DNA of 64,000 nucleotides from Propionibacteriales bacterium (GCA_026392415.1 JAPLCC010000049.1:45174-109173); one strand, 5' to 3'. Numbered from the stretch's first letter, positions 34,629 to 43,890 are shown. A program made the numbers and translations. The notes: a model not told the origin generated them from the sequence alone.

Positions 34629-36020
34629 TCAGATCACGGGCGGTGGGGTGTTGCCAGCCTCTCGGATGCCTCGCTCGGTGTCCACTCGGAGGAGCAGCAG
34701 GCCGCCGATCACGAAGAAGGCGATGAGCGCGAAGACGGCGGGCCGATAGGAGCCGGACAACTGATAGACGAGTCCGAAGGTGAGCGTTCCGAGCCAGGAC
34801 GTCCCGCGATCCATCGCGTGGTAGAGGCTGAAGTACTCCGCTTCCTTGCCCTTGGGGATGAACAGCGAGAAATAGGAGCGGGCCAGTGCCTGGGTGCCGC
34901 CGAGGACCACACCGATCGCCACCGCGAGCAGCAGGAACGGCCACAGGGTCTTCTCGGGGATGAACAGGGCGGCGGTGACGATCGCCATCCAGATCACGAG
35001 TCCACCGAGGACCACGTTCTTCGCGCCGCGCCTGGCAGCGAGGCGCCCGAATCCGATGGCGCCGCCGACGGCGACCAGCTGGACCAGCAGGTAGGTGCCG
35101 AGCACCGTGCCCGTCTCGAAGCCGAGCTCCTTCTCCCCGAAGATCGCTGCCGAGGCGATCACCGTCTGGATGCCGTCGTTGAAGAACAGGTACGCGAGCA
35201 GGAAGGTCAAGGCCACCGGGTAGTTCCGCAGGTCCTTCAGGGTGGCCAACAGCTGACCGAACGACCGGGCCAGGAGCCCGCCCTCGACGTGCTCGACGGC
35301 GGTCGGTGCGTGCTGCTTGATCCCGCGCCACGGAATGATCGTCCAGGCCGCCCACCAGATCGCGCCGGAGAGCATGCAGAGCCGTACCGCCATGGCGGTG
35401 CTCAGACCGAGCGAGTCATGGAAGGTGACCACGGCGAAGTTCACCGCGAGGAGCAGACCACCTCCGGCGTAGCCGTAGGCCCATCCGATCGAGGAGACCC
35501 GATCTCGCTCCGACTCCTCCGAGATGATCGGCAAGATGGCGTCGTTGATGACCGTGGACGCGCCGAACGCGAGGTTGGCCACGATGAAGACGATGCTGCC
35601 GAAGAGCCAGTTGTCGTCGACCAGGAAGAACAGCAGACCTGCGGCTGCAGCCCCCGTCCAGGCAAAGCCGGCAAGCATGGTGGGCTTGCGCGCCGTACGG
35701 TCGGCCAGGGCCCCGATCAACGGGTACAGCAGCGCGCCGAGCACCGTCGACAAGGTGATGACGTACGACGGCAGCGAGCCCGGGGAGATGGAGAGCCCGA
35801 GCACCTCCAGGCTCTCGCGGCACTTCTGGTTGTCCTCGCTGACGAAGCCGCAGGCAGCCTCCTCGGCGATCGAGATGAGGTACGGCGCGAACAGGACGCC
35901 GGCGATGGTGGTGGCGAACGCCGAGTTGGCCCAGTCGTAGAAGAACCAGGCGCGTTGCTCCTTGGCCCGGTTCAGCGGTGCCAGATCGGCGACACCTGAA
36001 GGCCCGTCGAGCGATTTCAT
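34629..36020 (-). CDS. MFS transporter, UMF1/Atg22-like
   Basis: This 463-aa protein has about twelve hydrophobic segments. AWFFYDWANSAFATTIAGVLFAPYL near the start is the family signature of Atg22-like (UMF1) transporters, and TLSTVLGALLYPLIGALADRTARKPTML holds the MFS loop 2-3 motif. Fungal Atg22 exports amino acids from the vacuole; the bacterial substrate is unknown. ATG 36020 overlaps the phosphodiesterase gene upstream of it by ATGA, so the pair is co-translated. Confidence 0.88.
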   Translation of the reverse strand: MKSLDGPSGVADLAPLNRAKEQRAWFFYDWANSAFATTIAGVLFAPYLISIAEEAACGFVSEDNQKCRESLEVLGLSISPGSLPSYVITLSTVLGALLYPLIGALADRTARKPTMLAGFAWTGAAAAGLLFFLVDDNWLFGSIVFIVANLAFGASTVINDAILPIISEESERDRVSSIGWAYGYAGGGLLLAVNFAVVTFHDSLGLSTAMAVRLCMLSGAIWWAAWTIIPWRGIKQHAPTAVEHVEGGLLARSFGQLLATLKDLRNYPVALTFLLAYLFFNDGIQTVIASAAIFGEKELGFETGTVLGTYLLVQLVAVGGAIGFGRLAARRGAKNVVLGGLVIWMAIVTAALFIPEKTLWPFLLLAVAIGVVLGGTQALARSYFSLFIPKGKEAEYFSLYHAMDRGTSWLGTLTFGLVYQLSGSYRPAVFALIAFFVIGGLLLLRVDTERGIREAGNTPPPVI

Positions 36021-36808
36021 GTGGTTGTCCCTCCCTGCGCGGACAGCCATTGGCCGCGCCCCTGGAGGACATCCTTGAGCACATCGGTGCGGTCCGTGAA
36101 GAGACCGTCGACGCCGCGGTCGAGCAACGCGTTCATTTCGGCAGGATCGTCGATGGTCCAGACGTGCACCGGGTGGCCCGCAGCATGGGCCCGGCGGACG
36201 AAGCCCGGCGTCACCACGGTGAGCCGGCCACGACGGTGGGGCACCTGGAAGGCAGCGAACGCGTTGCCGGCCAACAGCTGCGCGACCCGGGCGCTGGGGG
36301 AGAGGCGGAACGCGACGATCTGCCAGGGATGGGCAGCCGTCGGCACCCGGGCGTCGGTCAGTTCGCGAAAGCGCGTGATCCGCCGGCGCGAGAAGGAGCC
36401 GACCAGCACCCGCTCCCACAGGCCACGCTCACGGATCAGCGCGGCAAGTGGCGCAACGGCCTCTTCGGACTTGATGTCGATGTTGAACCGCGCGTTCGGG
36501 AAGGCGTCGAGGAGCTCGACCAGCGTCGGCACCTGCTCCCGGCCCCCGATCCGCGCTTCCCTCACGTCGGCCAGGGCCAGCTCACGGACGATGCCGGCCC
36601 GGTCGGTGACCCGCTCGAGGACGTCGTCGTGGAATGCCAGGAGTACGCCGTCTGCGGTCAGGTGGACGTCGGTCTCGAGGTAGTCGTAACCGAGCGCAGC
36701 CGCGTGCCTGAACGCCGCCATCGTGTTCTCGAGGCCCTCGATCTCGGGGTGGTAGGCACCGCCACGATGGGCGAACGCCAGCACCTTGCCCGGCTGCAGG
36801 TAGGACAC
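36017..36808 (-). CDS. Glycerophosphodiester phosphodiesterase
   Basis: This 263-aa GDPD-family TIM barrel has FAHRGGAYHPEIEGLENTMAAF, YLETDVHLTADGVLLAFHDD and a C-terminal VHVWTIDDPAEMNALLDRGVDGLFTDRTD. It has no signal peptide, so it should act in the cytosol, hydrolysing glycerophosphodiesters to glycerol-3-phosphate and an alcohol. GTG 36808 is 2 bases after the HTH-MurA stop. The track ORF reads far into the MurA gene and is not real there. Confidence 0.9.
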   Translation of the reverse strand: MSYLQPGKVLAFAHRGGAYHPEIEGLENTMAAFRHAAALGYDYLETDVHLTADGVLLAFHDDVLERVTDRAGIVRELALADVREARIGGREQVPTLVELLDAFPNARFNIDIKSEEAVAPLAALIRERGLWERVLVGSFSRRRITRFRELTDARVPTAAHPWQIVAFRLSPSARVAQLLAGNAFAAFQVPHRRGRLTVVTPGFVRRAHAAGHPVHVWTIDDPAEMNALLDRGVDGLFTDRTDVLKDVLQGRGQWLSAQGGTTT

Positions 36809-36810
36809 GG

Positions 36811-38352
36811 TCAGATGTCGCGGAAGGTCTCGATGTCCGCGCCGAGCGAGCTCAGCCGCTCGGCGAGGTCTTCGTACCCGCGATGGATGACATAGGTGCC
36901 ACGCAGGACCGACGTGCCCTTGCTCGCGAGCATCGCCAGCAGCACCACGACCGCGGGGCGCAGGGCCGGCGGGCAGATGAGCTCGGCGCCGGTCCATGAC
37001 GTCGGACCCTCGATCTGCACCCGGTGCGGGTCGAGCAGGGTGACCCGGCCACCGAGCTTGTTGAGCTCGGTGAGGTAGATCGCCCGGTTGTCGTAGACCC
37101 AGTCGTGAAGGTAGGTCTGACCCTCGGCCACGGCGCCGATCACCGCGAAGAACGGCAGGTTGTCGATGTTGAGTCCGGGGAACGGCATCGGGTGGATCTT
37201 GTCGCGAGGAGCGACCAGGTCGGAGGCGTGCGTGGTGATGTCCACCAGGCGGGTCCGGCCGTTGGCTGCGAGGTACTCCTCGGTCAACGTGTAGCGGAAG
37301 CCCATCTCCTCGAGGACGGCCAGCTCGATCTCGAGGAACTCGATCGGCGCGCGCTCGATGGTGATCTCCGAGCGGGTCACGATCGCCGCGGCGAGCAGTG
37401 ACATCGCCTCGATCGGGTCCTCGCTCGGTGAGTAGTCGACGTCGACGTCGATGGCTTCGCATCCGGTGACCGTGAGAGTCGTCGTACCGATGCCCTCGAC
37501 CTGCACGCCGAGGGCCTGCAGGAAGAAGCACAGGTCCTGGACCATGTAATTCGACGACGCGTTGCGGATGACCGTGGTGCCGGGATGCAGGGCAGCCGCC
37601 ATCAGGGCGTTCTCGGTGACCGTGTCACCGCGTTCGGTGAGCACGATCGGCCGGGTCGGGGAGATGGCCCGGTTCAGCTGGGCGTGGTACCAGCCGTCGG
37701 TGGCCTTGACCTCGAGGCCGAACGGACGCAGCGCCGACATGTGCGGCTCCACGGTGCGGGTGCCGAGGTTGCACCCCCCGGCGTACGGCAGGTCGAAGTC
37801 GTCCGAGCGGTGCATCAGCGGGCCGAGGAACATGATCACCGAGCGAGTACGCCGGGCCGCCTCCTCGTCGATCTTCGTGAGGTCGAGGTCCTTCGGCGGG
37901 ATGATCTCGAGGTCGTTGTCGGCGTTGATCCAGCGGGTCTGCACGCCCAGGCTGTCGAGGACCTCGAGCAGCCGGTTGACCTCCTCGATCCGGGCGACCT
38001 TGCGCAGGGTGGTGCGGCCACGGTTGAGCAGGGACGCGCAGAGCAGCGCGACGCCCGCGTTCTTCGAGGTCTTCACGTCGATGTTGCCGACCAGCGTGGT
38101 CGGACCCTTGACGCGCAGGTGCGTGGGCCCGGCACCGACGGCGACGATCTCGGAGTCGACGGCCGCACCGATGCGCGCCAACATCTCCAGGGACAGGTTC
38201 TGGTGCCCCTTCTCGATGCGGTTGATCGCGCTCTGGCTGGTCCCGAGCCGGTCGGCGAGCTGGGCCTGGGTCAGGCCGCGGTGCTTGCGCGCGTCACGGA
38301 TGAGGTTGCCGATGCGACCCTTGTAGTCGTCGCCGGACTCGTCGAAAGTCAT
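36811..38352 (-). CDS. HTH-MurA fusion: XRE-type DNA-binding domain plus UDP-GlcNAc enolpyruvyl transferase-like domain
   Basis: This 513-aa protein joins an XRE helix-turn-helix (about 12-66, RKHRGLTQAQLADRLGTSQSAINRIEKG) to a full MurA/EPSP synthase fold (about 75-513). MurA residues are kept: TSKNAG (Lys97-Asn98) and the catalytic Cys194 in YAGGCNLGTR. Normal MurA transfers enolpyruvate from PEP to UDP-GlcNAc in the first step of peptidoglycan synthesis and has no DNA-binding domain. The fusion could be a metabolite-sensing regulator, a bifunctional enzyme, or both. A 12-bp palindrome lies just upstream. Similar fusions occur in other actinobacteria. Confidence 0.85.
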   Translation of the reverse strand: MTFDESGDDYKGRIGNLIRDARKHRGLTQAQLADRLGTSQSAINRIEKGHQNLSLEMLARIGAAVDSEIVAVGAGPTHLRVKGPTTLVGNIDVKTSKNAGVALLCASLLNRGRTTLRKVARIEEVNRLLEVLDSLGVQTRWINADNDLEIIPPKDLDLTKIDEEAARRTRSVIMFLGPLMHRSDDFDLPYAGGCNLGTRTVEPHMSALRPFGLEVKATDGWYHAQLNRAISPTRPIVLTERGDTVTENALMAAALHPGTTVIRNASSNYMVQDLCFFLQALGVQVEGIGTTTLTVTGCEAIDVDVDYSPSEDPIEAMSLLAAAIVTRSEITIERAPIEFLEIELAVLEEMGFRYTLTEEYLAANGRTRLVDITTHASDLVAPRDKIHPMPFPGLNIDNLPFFAVIGAVAEGQTYLHDWVYDNRAIYLTELNKLGGRVTLLDPHRVQIEGPTSWTGAELICPPALRPAVVVLLAMLASKGTSVLRGTYVIHRGYEDLAERLSSLGADIETFRDI

Positions 38353-38359
38353 GTCGACG

Positions 38360-38365
38360 ACCGTA
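38360..38365 (-). promoter_or_regulatory. Leaderless -10 (TACGGT) for the HTH-MurA gene
   Basis: TACGGT, 7 bases, ATG 38352. It is directly next to the CTCATATATGAG palindrome. Confidence 0.4.
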
Positions 38366-38366
38366 A

Positions 38367-38378
38367 CTCATATATGAG
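38367..38378. promoter_or_regulatory. Candidate operator: perfect palindrome CTCATATATGAG
   Basis: A 12-bp perfect, AT-rich palindrome in the 55-base divergent gap between the HTH-MurA gene and the alcohol dehydrogenase gene. It abuts the -10 of the first and lies 17 bases before the -10 of the second. A bound dimer would control both; the HTH-MurA protein is the natural candidate. Confidence 0.55.
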
Positions 38379-38395
38379 ATAACTGGTACCCGTGG

Positions 38396-38401
38396 CAGGA
38401 T
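38396..38401 (+). promoter_or_regulatory. Leaderless -10 (CAGGAT) for the alcohol dehydrogenase
   Basis: CAGGAT, 6 bases, ATG 38408. Confidence 0.4.
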
Positions 38402-38407
38402 CGTGTC

Positions 38408-39424
38408 ATGCGTGCGACCACGATCCATGGTGCCGGTGACATCCGCGTCGAAGATGTCCCGGACCCCGTCCTGAAGAAGCCCACCGACGCCATCATCAAG
38501 GTCACCGCAGGATGCATCTGCGGCTCGGACCTGTGGCCTTACCGGGGCGAGAACCCGATCCGGCGCGGCTCGACGATCGGTCACGAGTGCATCGGCGTGG
38601 TCGAGGAGGTGGGCAGCGAGGTCGGCTCCTTCAAGCCCGGCGACTTCGTCGTCGTCCCCTTCTGCCACTGCGACAACACCTGCGTCCACTGTCGTGCCGG
38701 GGCCCAGTCGGCCTGCGTCAACCTGGGCATGACCACCAGCGGCCAGGCCGAGTACGCCCGAGTCGTCGAGGCCGACGGCAGTCTGGTCGCCACCAACGGC
38801 GTCCCGGACGCGGACCTGATCGCCTCGGTCCTCTCCCTCAGCGACGTGATGCCGACAGGCTGGCACGCAGCGGTCGCTGCCGGGGTCAAGGCTGGTGACA
38901 CGGTGGTGGTCGTCGGCGACGGAGCAGTCGGCCTCTGCGGTGTCCTCGCCGCGTCGGTGCTCGGTGCCGAGAAGATCATCGCGATGTCGCGGCACGAACC
39001 CCGCCGGACCATCGCGCGTTCGTTCGGCGCCACGCACGTGGTGGCGGCCCGCGGCGCCGAGGGCGTCGCCGAGGTCCTGGAGATCACCGGGGGAGTCGGC
39101 GTGGACGCCGCCCTCGAGTGCGTCGGCACCAACGACGCCATGACCACCGCCATCAACGTCACGCGTCCCGGCGGCGGCGTCGGCTTCGTTGGGGTCCCGC
39201 ACGGTGTCGAGCTGCCGGTCGGCACGCTGTTCGCGAAGAACGTCGGGATCCGCGGCGGCATCGCACCGGTACGGAAGTACCTGCCGCACCTCCTCGAGCT
39301 CGTCGTCGAGCGCAAGATCGACCCGGGCCAGGTCTTCGACCTGACGCTCCCGCTCGACCAGTCGCCCGAGGGCTATCGCGCGATGGACGAGCGCCGCGCG
39401 GTCAAGGTGTTGCTGCAGCCGTAA
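38408..39424 (+). CDS. Zinc-dependent alcohol dehydrogenase (medium chain)
   Basis: This 338-aa MDR-family enzyme has the catalytic zinc ligands in CICGSDLWPYRG and GHECIGVVEEVG. The four structural-zinc cysteines are in CHCDNTCVHCRAGAQSAC, and the NAD(P)-binding loop is VVGDGAVGLCGVLAA. It oxidises an alcohol or reduces an aldehyde in the cytosol; the substrate is not evident. It is divergent from the HTH-MurA gene across the palindromic site. Confidence 0.9.
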   Translation: MRATTIHGAGDIRVEDVPDPVLKKPTDAIIKVTAGCICGSDLWPYRGENPIRRGSTIGHECIGVVEEVGSEVGSFKPGDFVVVPFCHCDNTCVHCRAGAQSACVNLGMTTSGQAEYARVVEADGSLVATNGVPDADLIASVLSLSDVMPTGWHAAVAAGVKAGDTVVVVGDGAVGLCGVLAASVLGAEKIIAMSRHEPRRTIARSFGATHVVAARGAEGVAEVLEITGGVGVDAALECVGTNDAMTTAINVTRPGGGVGFVGVPHGVELPVGTLFAKNVGIRGGIAPVRKYLPHLLELVVERKIDPGQVFDLTLPLDQSPEGYRAMDERRAVKVLLQP

Positions 39425-39452
39425 GTGGGATGCGCTTGTCGGCACAGCGCTC

Positions 39453-39458
39453 TAGCGT
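39453..39458 (+). promoter_or_regulatory. Leaderless -10 (TAGCGT) for the maleylpyruvate isomerase family gene
   Basis: TAGCGT, 7 bases, ATG 39466. Confidence 0.45.
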
Positions 39459-39465
39459 CCTTGGC

Positions 39466-40266
39466 ATGACTCTCCTCGGCACCGACGCCTATCTCGACCA
39501 CATCCGCACGGAGTCCGCGCGCTTCGTTGAGGTCCTGACCTCCTGCCCGCCGAACGCACGGGTCCCGTCGTGCCCCGACTGGGACGCCTCGGACCTGCTG
39601 TGGCACCTCGGAGAAGTGCAGCACTGGTGGCACCACGTGATCACCACCCGCCCTGCGGCTCCGGACGCCTACGTCGACCCGGTGCGCCCGGCGACGTACG
39701 AAGGGCTGCTGGCATTCTTCGCGGAGTGGCACGAGAAGTTCGTCGACGAGCTCGTCGCCGCTGACCCGGCCGATGCTGCCTGGTCGTGGTCCGCACGACC
39801 CGACCACCACGACGTGGCGTTCACCTTCCGCCGGCAGGCCCACGAGGCGCTGATCCACCGTCTGGACGCCGAGCTCGCGGCCGGTTCGATCACGCCGCTG
39901 CCCACGGCCCTGGCTGCAGACGGCGTCGACGAGGCCCTGGACGTGATGTACGGCGGACTCCCGTCGTGGGGGCAGTTCGACGCACTCGACACGTACGTCG
40001 AGTACCGGATCACCGACACTGGGGAGTCGGTGTGGGCCCAGCTGGGCCTCTTCTCCGGCACGGCGCCCGACGGTGAGGAGCACAGCGGCGAGCAGGACCA
40101 GCACGTCGTGGCGGATCCGGGGCGTGCAGCCGACCTCGTGATCAGCGGCACCGCCGATGCGCTCGACAGCTGGCTGTGGCATCGCAACAGCGACGGCGTG
40201 CAGATCGAGGGCGACCCGACCGTCCGCGACCACGTCGCGACGGTGCTGGGCAACCCGATCAACTGA
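39466..40266 (+). CDS. Maleylpyruvate isomerase/DinB-like family protein
   Basis: This 266-aa protein has an N-terminal DinB-like four-helix domain with likely metal-binding His in LLWHLGEVQHWW and HEALIHRLDAELAA, and a C-terminal domain of the mycothiol-dependent maleylpyruvate isomerase family. Such proteins use mycothiol, the actinobacterial thiol, for isomerisation or detoxification. The reaction here is not known. The track start is out of frame context; ATG 39466 is supported by the -10 hexamer. Confidence 0.82.
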   Translation: MTLLGTDAYLDHIRTESARFVEVLTSCPPNARVPSCPDWDASDLLWHLGEVQHWWHHVITTRPAAPDAYVDPVRPATYEGLLAFFAEWHEKFVDELVAADPADAAWSWSARPDHHDVAFTFRRQAHEALIHRLDAELAAGSITPLPTALAADGVDEALDVMYGGLPSWGQFDALDTYVEYRITDTGESVWAQLGLFSGTAPDGEEHSGEQDQHVVADPGRAADLVISGTADALDSWLWHRNSDGVQIEGDPTVRDHVATVLGNPIN

Positions 40267-40278
40267 CCGGGTTGCCGC

Positions 40279-40404
40279 TCAGGAGCGGTGCTGGGCCCGC
40301 CGTCCGGACTTGCCGGCGAAATACACCACGCCGAAGAGCGCCGCGACGAACGCGATGACTGCAAGGACGGACGCAAGAAGGATCACCAGTGCCAGGCCGC
40401 TCAT
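40279..40404 (-). CDS. Small single-span membrane protein, 41 aa (not in ORF track)
   Basis: The minus strand encodes MSGLALVILLASVLAVIAFV followed by AALFGVVYFAGKSGRRAQHRS. There is one membrane helix of about 27 residues and a basic cytosolic tail, obeying the positive-inside rule. ATG 40404 has AACGCT 6 bases upstream, the same leaderless geometry as its neighbours. The function is unknown. It is convergent with the maleylpyruvate isomerase family gene. Confidence 0.6.
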   Translation of the reverse strand: MSGLALVILLASVLAVIAFVAALFGVVYFAGKSGRRAQHRS

Positions 40405-40410
40405 GGGGAC

Positions 40411-40416
40411 AGCGTT
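40411..40416 (-). promoter_or_regulatory. Leaderless -10 (AACGCT) for the 41-aa membrane protein
   Basis: AACGCT, 6 bases, ATG 40404. Confidence 0.3.
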
Positions 40417-40469
40417 GCATGACGTGGGTCACAAATCACGGATGTCCTGTTCGTGGAACGGTTGCGGCC

Positions 40470-40601
40470 TCAGGCGCTGGCTGCGGAGTACGCGCACCCG
40501 CACTCGTGGTCACACGGCAGGTAGTAGTGCCCTGCGTGGCCGCACCATGCGCAGGGGCGGTCGTGTGAGAGGTGTTCGGCGCGTTGGGTGTTCGTTTCCA
40601 T
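40470..40601 (-). CDS. Small Cys/His-rich protein, 43 aa (not in ORF track)
   Basis: The minus strand encodes METNTQRAEHLSHDRPCAWC followed by GHAGHYYLPCDHECGCAYSA. Cys17-x2-Cys20 and Cys30-x3-Cys34-x-Cys36 with nearby His residues look like a zinc-binding knuckle. GGGAG lies 6 bases before the ATG, so it is expected to be translated. The function is unknown. It lies downstream of sdaA on the same strand, beyond that gene's terminator. Confidence 0.55.
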   Translation of the reverse strand: METNTQRAEHLSHDRPCAWCGHAGHYYLPCDHECGCAYSAASA

Positions 40602-40654
40602 GATGGGCTCCCGGTTGGTTTCCCGGACCATCGGCCGCCGCCGGAGTGACCTGA

Positions 40655-40676
40655 GCCGGGCCTGACAATGCCCGGC
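40655..40676 (-). terminator. Terminator hairpin after sdaA
   Basis: 7-bp perfect inverted repeat GCCGGGC/GCCCGGC with an 8-base loop, beginning 4 bases after the sdaA stop on the minus strand. No long T-run follows, as is usual for actinobacterial terminators. Confidence 0.55.
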
Positions 40677-40679
40677 CGC

Positions 40680-42050
40680 TCAACACTCGATGACGTTGAC
40701 AGCGAGGCCGCCGCGCGAGGTCTCCTTGTACTTGGTGTGCATGTCCCGGCCGGTGTCGCGCATGGTCTTGATCGCCCGGTCCAGCGAGACCGTGTGGAGC
40801 CCCGTGCCCACCATCGCCAGCCGCGCCGCGTTGATCGCCTTGACCGACGCGATGGCGTTGCGTTCGATGCACGGGATCTGCACCAGACCGCCCACCGGAT
40901 CACAAGTGAGGCCCAGGTTGTGTTCGATGCCGATCTCGGCGGCGTTCTCGACCTGCTCGGGCGTGCCGCCGATGACCTCGCAGAAGGCGCCGGCGGCCAT
41001 GGAGCACGCCGACCCGACCTCACCCTGGCAACCGACCTCGGCACCGGAGATCGAGGCGTTCTGCTTGAACAGGGCGCCGATCGCGCCGGCAGTCAGCAAG
41101 AAGCGCACGATCCCGTCGTCCGTGGCGCCCGGGACGAACCGCACGTAGTAGTGCAGGACAGCCGGGATGATGCCGGCGGCGCCGTTCGTGGGAGCCGTGA
41201 CCATCCGTCCGCCCGCGGCATTCTCCTCGTTGACCGCGAGGGCGAACAGGTTCACCCAGTCCATGGCCCGCAGCGGGTCGTGGTCGTCCGGGGACGCGGT
41301 GAGGCGGGCCAGCAGGCCCGGGGCCCGCCGCGGCACCTTCAGTCCGCCGGGGAGCACGCCCTCCTGCTCGCAGCCGGCGCGCACGCAGGCGGCCATCGCC
41401 TCCCATATCTCCAGCAGGCCGGATCGCACCTCGGCCTCGGTGCGCCAGGAAAGCTCGTTGGCGAGCATCACGTCGCTCACCCGCAGGCCGTTCTCCGCGC
41501 AGGCGGTCAACAACTCGCCGGCATTGTTGAACGGGAACCGGACCGGCGTCTCGTCGGCCACCACGCGGTCGGCGCCGATCGCGTTCTCGTCGACCACGAA
41601 GCCGCCACCGACGGAGTAGTAGATCCGGTCGCGCAACGACTCGCCGGCGGCGTCGAGCGCCGAGAAGAGCATGCCGTTGGGATGACCCGGCAGGGACCGG
41701 CGTCGATGCATGACGAGATCGTCCTCACCGAAATCGACCTCGTGCCGACCAGCGAGTGTCAACCGCTTCCGAGCCCGTACGCCGAGCGCCCGCTCGTCGT
41801 ACGTCGCGATGTCGACGGTGGCCGGCTCGGCACCCTCGAGCCCGAGGATCACGGCCTTCTCCGAACCGTGACCGTGACCGGTCGCACCGAGGGAGCCGAA
41901 CAGCTCGGCCCGCACCCGCGCCACGGAGTCGATCAATCCGTCGGCGAGGAGCCCGTCCGCGAACTGCTTGGCGGCCCGCATGGGGCCGACGGTGTGCGAC
42001 GAGGACGGGCCGATGCCGACCGAGTAGAGATCAAAGACGCTCAGCGCCAT
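40680..42050 (-). CDS. sdaA: L-serine ammonia-lyase (single-chain, Fe-S)
   Basis: This 456-aa enzyme has [22 protein letters not shown] at the start of the beta domain and an alpha domain with the 4Fe-4S cysteines in [21 protein letters not shown] and IPCIERN. It deaminates L-serine to pyruvate and ammonia. The final residue is Cys456 (VNVIEC); in the Legionella enzyme the C-terminal Cys reaches into the active site and ligates the cluster until substrate displaces it. TACATT lies 6 bases upstream of ATG. Confidence 0.95.
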   Translation of the reverse strand: MALSVFDLYSVGIGPSSSHTVGPMRAAKQFADGLLADGLIDSVARVRAELFGSLGATGHGHGSEKAVILGLEGAEPATVDIATYDERALGVRARKRLTLAGRHEVDFGEDDLVMHRRRSLPGHPNGMLFSALDAAGESLRDRIYYSVGGGFVVDENAIGADRVVADETPVRFPFNNAGELLTACAENGLRVSDVMLANELSWRTEAEVRSGLLEIWEAMAACVRAGCEQEGVLPGGLKVPRRAPGLLARLTASPDDHDPLRAMDWVNLFALAVNEENAAGGRMVTAPTNGAAGIIPAVLHYYVRFVPGATDDGIVRFLLTAGAIGALFKQNASISGAEVGCQGEVGSACSMAAGAFCEVIGGTPEQVENAAEIGIEHNLGLTCDPVGGLVQIPCIERNAIASVKAINAARLAMVGTGLHTVSLDRAIKTMRDTGRDMHTKYKETSRGGLAVNVIEC

Positions 42051-42056
42051 ACGGCC

Positions 42057-42062
42057 AATGTA
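42057..42062 (-). promoter_or_regulatory. Leaderless -10 (TACATT) for sdaA
   Basis: TACATT, 6 bases, ATG 42050. Confidence 0.45.
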
Positions 42063-42069
42063 GGTCAGC

Positions 42070-43878
42070 TCACCCCAGAGGCATGTAGGACTTCACTGTG
42101 TCGGCGAGCCGGATGACCGGATTCTTCTTCCCGGGAGGCGCCTCGCCGAGTTGCGGCCACGGTGCGAAGACGCGCTCGACGTCGCCGACCACCGTCCCCA
42201 GCTCGGGATAGTGGCGCAGCATGACGTCCTTCATGCTGGTGTTGTTCACCCAGTCGAGCCCGACCTGGGTGTAGACCTCGGGGCGGTAGTCCTCGGTGAA
42301 GAAGCGGTCGCTCTTGAGGCGGCGCGACGCCATCAGGATGAAGATCCGGAAGGCCGTGTCGGAGAAGCCGAAGCCCTTCGGAGGCTTCTCGGCCTGCATG
42401 CCGATCTGGAGGTCGACGGCGTTGACGTCGCCCTTGTAGATCTCGGCGAGCTCCTTGGCCCAGGCCTTGTCGGGCGTGATGTCGTCGAACGTCTTGCGTC
42501 GCGGCATCCGCAGGACCTCGCGGAAGTCGTTGTAGCGCGGGATGCCGCGCTCGCGGTCCCGCACGATGTCGAGCGTGGCGAGGTCGGTGATCTGGCCGTC
42601 GACGCGGGTCAGCTTGCGCAGTGCGTTCGGGTAGTTCTTGAGGCACACGGCGCCGGCCGAGGCGAGGCCGAAGGAGTACCACATGTCGCCCATCTCCATG
42701 CTGTCCATGAAGTCGCGGGTGTACATGCCCTGCAGGTCGGTGAAGTCGCGGTGCTCGAGGAACTCGCCCGACTCCAGGGAGTAGAAGTCCCAGTCGTCAG
42801 CGATGAGCGGGTGCATCCGGTAGACCGACACGAACTCCTCGGTCAGCGAGAACGGCGCGGAGTGGTGGTCCGCCGACGAACCGATGATCCCGGAGAGTGT
42901 CTCGCTGTCACCGATCCGGCCGACCTTGCTGCGGAAGGTCTCGCCGAGGGCGCCGTACCAGTTGGCGTACATGCCGATCTGGAGCGCCGGGTGCCGCAGC
43001 ACACAGGGGGTCCACTCGACCGTGTGGATCTTCGCGATCAGGGCCGAGACGACGAGGACCCCGAGCTCGAACAGACGCTGGTCACTGAGCGAGGGGTAGG
43101 CCTTCTTCAGCTCGTCGCAGACCGCGTTGTGCTCGCGGGAGAACAGGGTGTGGAGCAGCCCGACGCCCACCCAGTAGTTCTCCTTCATCCCGGTCAGGTC
43201 GATGCCGGGAATGCTGCTCTTCAGCAGGCGACCGTCGTCACCGACCTTGATCTTGCCGTCGACGAAAGTCCTCATCTCGTCCTGGCGGTCGCGGCCACTG
43301 CCGTAGATCTGCGACCCGTCCCACCAGTGGGTCTCCTGGTTGGCGAAGACCGGTGCCGGGCAACCGCTGGCGATCTCGCCACCGTTGATCGGGATGGTGG
43401 AGCGGATCCTCATCGGGTTCTCGGGGAAGTCGTCACCTTCCTGCAACGGGATCTCGATCGTGCGGTCCGGCACGCCGTCGCCGTGGAAGAACCAGTTGTG
43501 GTTCTCGAACTGCAACCAGGCGGCTGCGAGCCCGTTGATGATGCCGGCCGGCTTGAACGTGTCGCGCGCCATCAGGCGCTCGCTGATCACGCGAGGGTCC
43601 GGGTCGAGCAGGCGCTTGAGGTCCGGGGAGGTCTTCTCGATCGGGGCGTTGCGACCGAAGCCGGTGCCCTTGGCGCCCATGTGCTTGCAGCCGAGGTCGT
43701 TCCACGTGCCGTCGGCCGTTCGCGCCCGCACTGCTTCCTCTGGCGGTGTCTCCGTGCCGTCCTCGTCGGGCCTGATGTCCTCGGCCTCGAACAGGTTCTT
43801 CTCGCGGAGGTCCTTGCGCTCCTCGGCGAGGCTCTTGAGCTGGAGGAGAAGGGACGGGTTCTGGTGCCATTGGAGCAT
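42070..43878 (-). CDS. Haem peroxidase family fatty-acid alpha-dioxygenase-like protein
   Basis: This 602-aa protein resembles plant alpha-dioxygenases and cyclooxygenases. [13 protein letters not shown] holds the distal His (127), [17 protein letters not shown] (about 241-257) is strongly alpha-DOX-like, and [11 protein letters not shown] holds the proximal His356 and, three residues before it, Tyr353 at the position of the catalytic tyrosyl radical (Tyr385 in COX-2). That Tyr argues for fatty-acid oxygenation rather than a simple peroxidase. No signal peptide is seen. It is divergent from a P450 gene across 47 bases. The substrate is inferred, not shown. Confidence 0.85.
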   Translation of the reverse strand: MLQWHQNPSLLLQLKSLAEERKDLREKNLFEAEDIRPDEDGTETPPEEAVRARTADGTWNDLGCKHMGAKGTGFGRNAPIEKTSPDLKRLLDPDPRVISERLMARDTFKPAGIINGLAAAWLQFENHNWFFHGDGVPDRTIEIPLQEGDDFPENPMRIRSTIPINGGEIASGCPAPVFANQETHWWDGSQIYGSGRDRQDEMRTFVDGKIKVGDDGRLLKSSIPGIDLTGMKENYWVGVGLLHTLFSREHNAVCDELKKAYPSLSDQRLFELGVLVVSALIAKIHTVEWTPCVLRHPALQIGMYANWYGALGETFRSKVGRIGDSETLSGIIGSSADHHSAPFSLTEEFVSVYRMHPLIADDWDFYSLESGEFLEHRDFTDLQGMYTRDFMDSMEMGDMWYSFGLASAGAVCLKNYPNALRKLTRVDGQITDLATLDIVRDRERGIPRYNDFREVLRMPRRKTFDDITPDKAWAKELAEIYKGDVNAVDLQIGMQAEKPPKGFGFSDTAFRIFILMASRRLKSDRFFTEDYRPEVYTQVGLDWVNNTSMKDVMLRHYPELGTVVGDVERVFAPWPQLGEAPPGKKNPVIRLADTVKSYMPLG

Positions 43879-43884
43879 GAGCGA

Positions 43885-43890
43885 AGTGTG
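43885..43890 (-). promoter_or_regulatory. Leaderless -10 (CACACT) for the alpha-dioxygenase-like gene
   Basis: CACACT, 6 bases, ATG 43878, within the 47-base divergent gap shared with the P450 gene. Confidence 0.35.
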
